Program-made: the position numbers and the translations under genes | Shown: piece by piece, positions 63,087 to 64,000 of the stretch | How positions within the stretch are numbered: position 1 is the first letter of the stretch | How the letters are laid out: every line of letters begins with the position of its first letter | Notes under the pieces: model-generated | The model's database searches: none | Told to the model about the DNA's origin: nothing | The model's input: the letters and a program-made list of their open reading frames with translations, nothing else | NCBI GenBank assembly: GCA_002482545.1 | Contig: DLGF01000020.1 | Coordinates: 275,850-339,849 of the forward strand | Reading direction: 5' to 3' | Source: Sporomusaceae bacterium UBA7701 | Lineage (GTDB): Bacteria > Bacillota > Negativicutes > Sporomusales > UBA7701 | Length of the DNA stretch: 64,000 nt

Positions 63087-64000
63087 ATGCGAATCGTCGA
63101 TCATATTGTGAGCAAGCGGGACGGATTGGAAATGTCCGCAGAGGAAATCCGGGAACTCATCCAGGCCTTTACCGCCGGAACCATCCCGGATTATCAAATG
63201 TCGGCCTGGCTGATGGCCGTTTACTTCCGAGGCATGACCGACCGGGAAACGGCGGCGCTTACCATGGCGATGGCCCAATCGGGTGAAACGGTCGACTTGG
63301 GCTCCATACCGGGAATCAAAGTGGACAAGCATAGCACCGGCGGAGTGGCGGACACCACAACCCTCGTTCTGGCCCCTCTGGTTGCCGCGGCCGGGGTGCC
63401 GGTGGCAAAAATGTCCGGACGCGGGCTCGGCTTTACGGGCGGAACGATCGATAAACTGGAGTCAATCCCCGGATTCCGGGCGACCTTGTCGCGGGAGGAG
63501 TTTTTGCGCAATCTCCGGCGGCTCCGCTTGGCAATAACCGGGCAGACCGCCGATATCGCGCCTGCCGACGGGAAAATGTACGCCCTGCGGGACGTAACCG
63601 GTACAATCGAAAGTATTCCGCTGATCGCCTCCTCGATCATGAGCAAAAAAATCGCCGCCGGAGCGGATAAAATCGTCCTGGATGTAAAAGTAGGCAGCGG
63701 CGCCTTTATGAAGAAGCAGGAAGACGCCGTCAAGCTGGCGGAAACGATGGTGCGGATCGGCGAACTGGTGGGCCGGGAAACCATGGCGGTTATCACCAGT
63801 ATGAGCCAGCCTCTGGGATGGGCGGTGGGGAACAGCCTGGAGGTTGAAGAAGCACTGGATATCCTGGAGGGGAAGGCCGGTTCGCCTGAACTGAAGGAGG
63901 TCTGTCTCGTGCTGGGCGCCCACATGCTGGTGCTGGCCGGAAAGGCGCCGGACACCAAAGCGGCCCGGCGTCTGCTGGTCGACGCGCTGGAAAGTAAGCG
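63087..64000 (+). CDS. pdp: Pyrimidine-nucleoside phosphorylase, 3' truncated by the window edge
   Basis: The frame from ATG 63087 stays open for 304 codons to the window end, so the last part (about 130 residues by family length) is missing. It splits thymidine, deoxyuridine or uridine with phosphate. VDKHSTGGVADTTTL is the phosphate and substrate site with the PyNP signature, MSGRGLGFTGGTIDKLESIPGF and TADIAPADGKMYALRDVTGTI follow, with SGRGLGFTGGTIDKLE the diagnostic motif. It starts 2 bp after the deoB stop, forming a nucleoside catabolic unit with it. Confidence 0.94.
   Translation, partial: MRIVDHIVSKRDGLEMSAEEIRELIQAFTAGTIPDYQMSAWLMAVYFRGMTDRETAALTMAMAQSGETVDLGSIPGIKVDKHSTGGVADTTTLVLAPLVAAAGVPVAKMSGRGLGFTGGTIDKLESIPGFRATLSREEFLRNLRRLRLAITGQTADIAPADGKMYALRDVTGTIESIPLIASSIMSKKIAAGADKIVLDVKVGSGAFMKKQEDAVKLAETMVRIGELVGRETMAVITSMSQPLGWAVGNSLEVEEALDILEGKAGSPELKEVCLVLGAHMLVLAGKAPDTKAARRLLVDALESK

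Noticed and set aside
1..64000. tRNA, rRNA and CRISPR arrays
   Set aside because: No tRNA-like T-loop/acceptor pairs, rRNA-like conserved blocks or regularly spaced direct repeats were noticed in any intergenic space; a covariance-model scan would be needed to exclude small RNAs.

Overview
The window reads as a GC-rich chromosomal segment of an endospore-forming Bacillota. The complete spoIIIAA-AH operon, spoIVB, spo0A, spoIIM and the asp23/amaP module establish the spore-forming lineage. The gene order rarA - iscR/nifS/nifU/mnmA - PRC-barrel - AI-2E permease - alaS - ireB - ruvX - yrzB - mltG - trmR - trhP matches the classical Bacillus/Clostridia backbone. High GC, sigma-54 control and methionine gamma-lyase would fit a Sporomusaceae-type Negativicute, but the sequence alone does not prove the family. 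No rRNA, tRNA, CRISPR array, prophage or complete insertion sequence was seen.

Layout. 1-2330: 3' end of an M24 peptidase gene and rarA. 2390-13555: an accessory block that separates rarA from iscR. It holds ridA, an ogt/ada-alkA alkylation-repair pair, a first OPT transporter, a serine-recombinase-like protein lacking catalytic residues, a PucR/CdaR-type regulator, and a tight operon of a second OPT transporter, a PqqD-like protein, a membrane-anchored winged-helix-like protein and an aminopeptidase. 13686-16918: Fe-S assembly and tRNA thiolation (iscR-nifS-nifU-mnmA). 16938-17255: a folded repeat element. 17367-27521: PRC-barrel, permease, alaS, ireB, an inserted aldo/keto reductase-ferredoxin, ruvX, yrzB, mltG and the tRNA hydroxylation/methylation pair trmR-trhP. 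27526-27720: second copy of the repeat element. 27823-33633: class B PBP, pmbA-like, aroQ, pepQ, efp and a zinc-ribbon protein. 33789-38880: spoIIIA operon. 39139-52759: asp23/amaP, nusB, a TsaD paralog, xseAB, ispA, dxs, tlyA, nadK, mnmM-like, argR, recN, spoIVB. 52850-57115: spo0A, an orphan P-loop NTPase, a 42-codon MciZ-like gene on the minus strand, nudF, endonuclease Q-like and spoIIM. 57331-60441: a sigma-54 activator followed by a -24/-12 promoter and methionine gamma-lyase. 60636-64000: small membrane protein, xerD, deoB and the start of pyrimidine-nucleoside phosphorylase.

The most interesting signals are: (1) a MciZ-like FtsZ-inhibitor candidate divergent from nudF, with a sigma-E-like promoter that resembles those before spoIIIAA and spoIIM; (2) an OPT/PqqD/winged-helix/aminopeptidase operon with no RiPP enzymes nearby, next to a PucR-type regulator; (3) an activator / palindromic site array / sigma-54 promoter / methionine gamma-lyase unit; (4) a two-copy repeat whose folded core is framed by paired hairpins; (5) a serine-recombinase-like protein with Asn in place of the nucleophilic Ser; (6) a spoIVB reading frame that runs through its own intrinsic terminator; and (7) a spo0A promoter where a sigma-H-type -10 overlaps a perfect 0A box.

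All coordinates come from reading the sequence. Family names rest on motif recognition and gene order, not on database searches.
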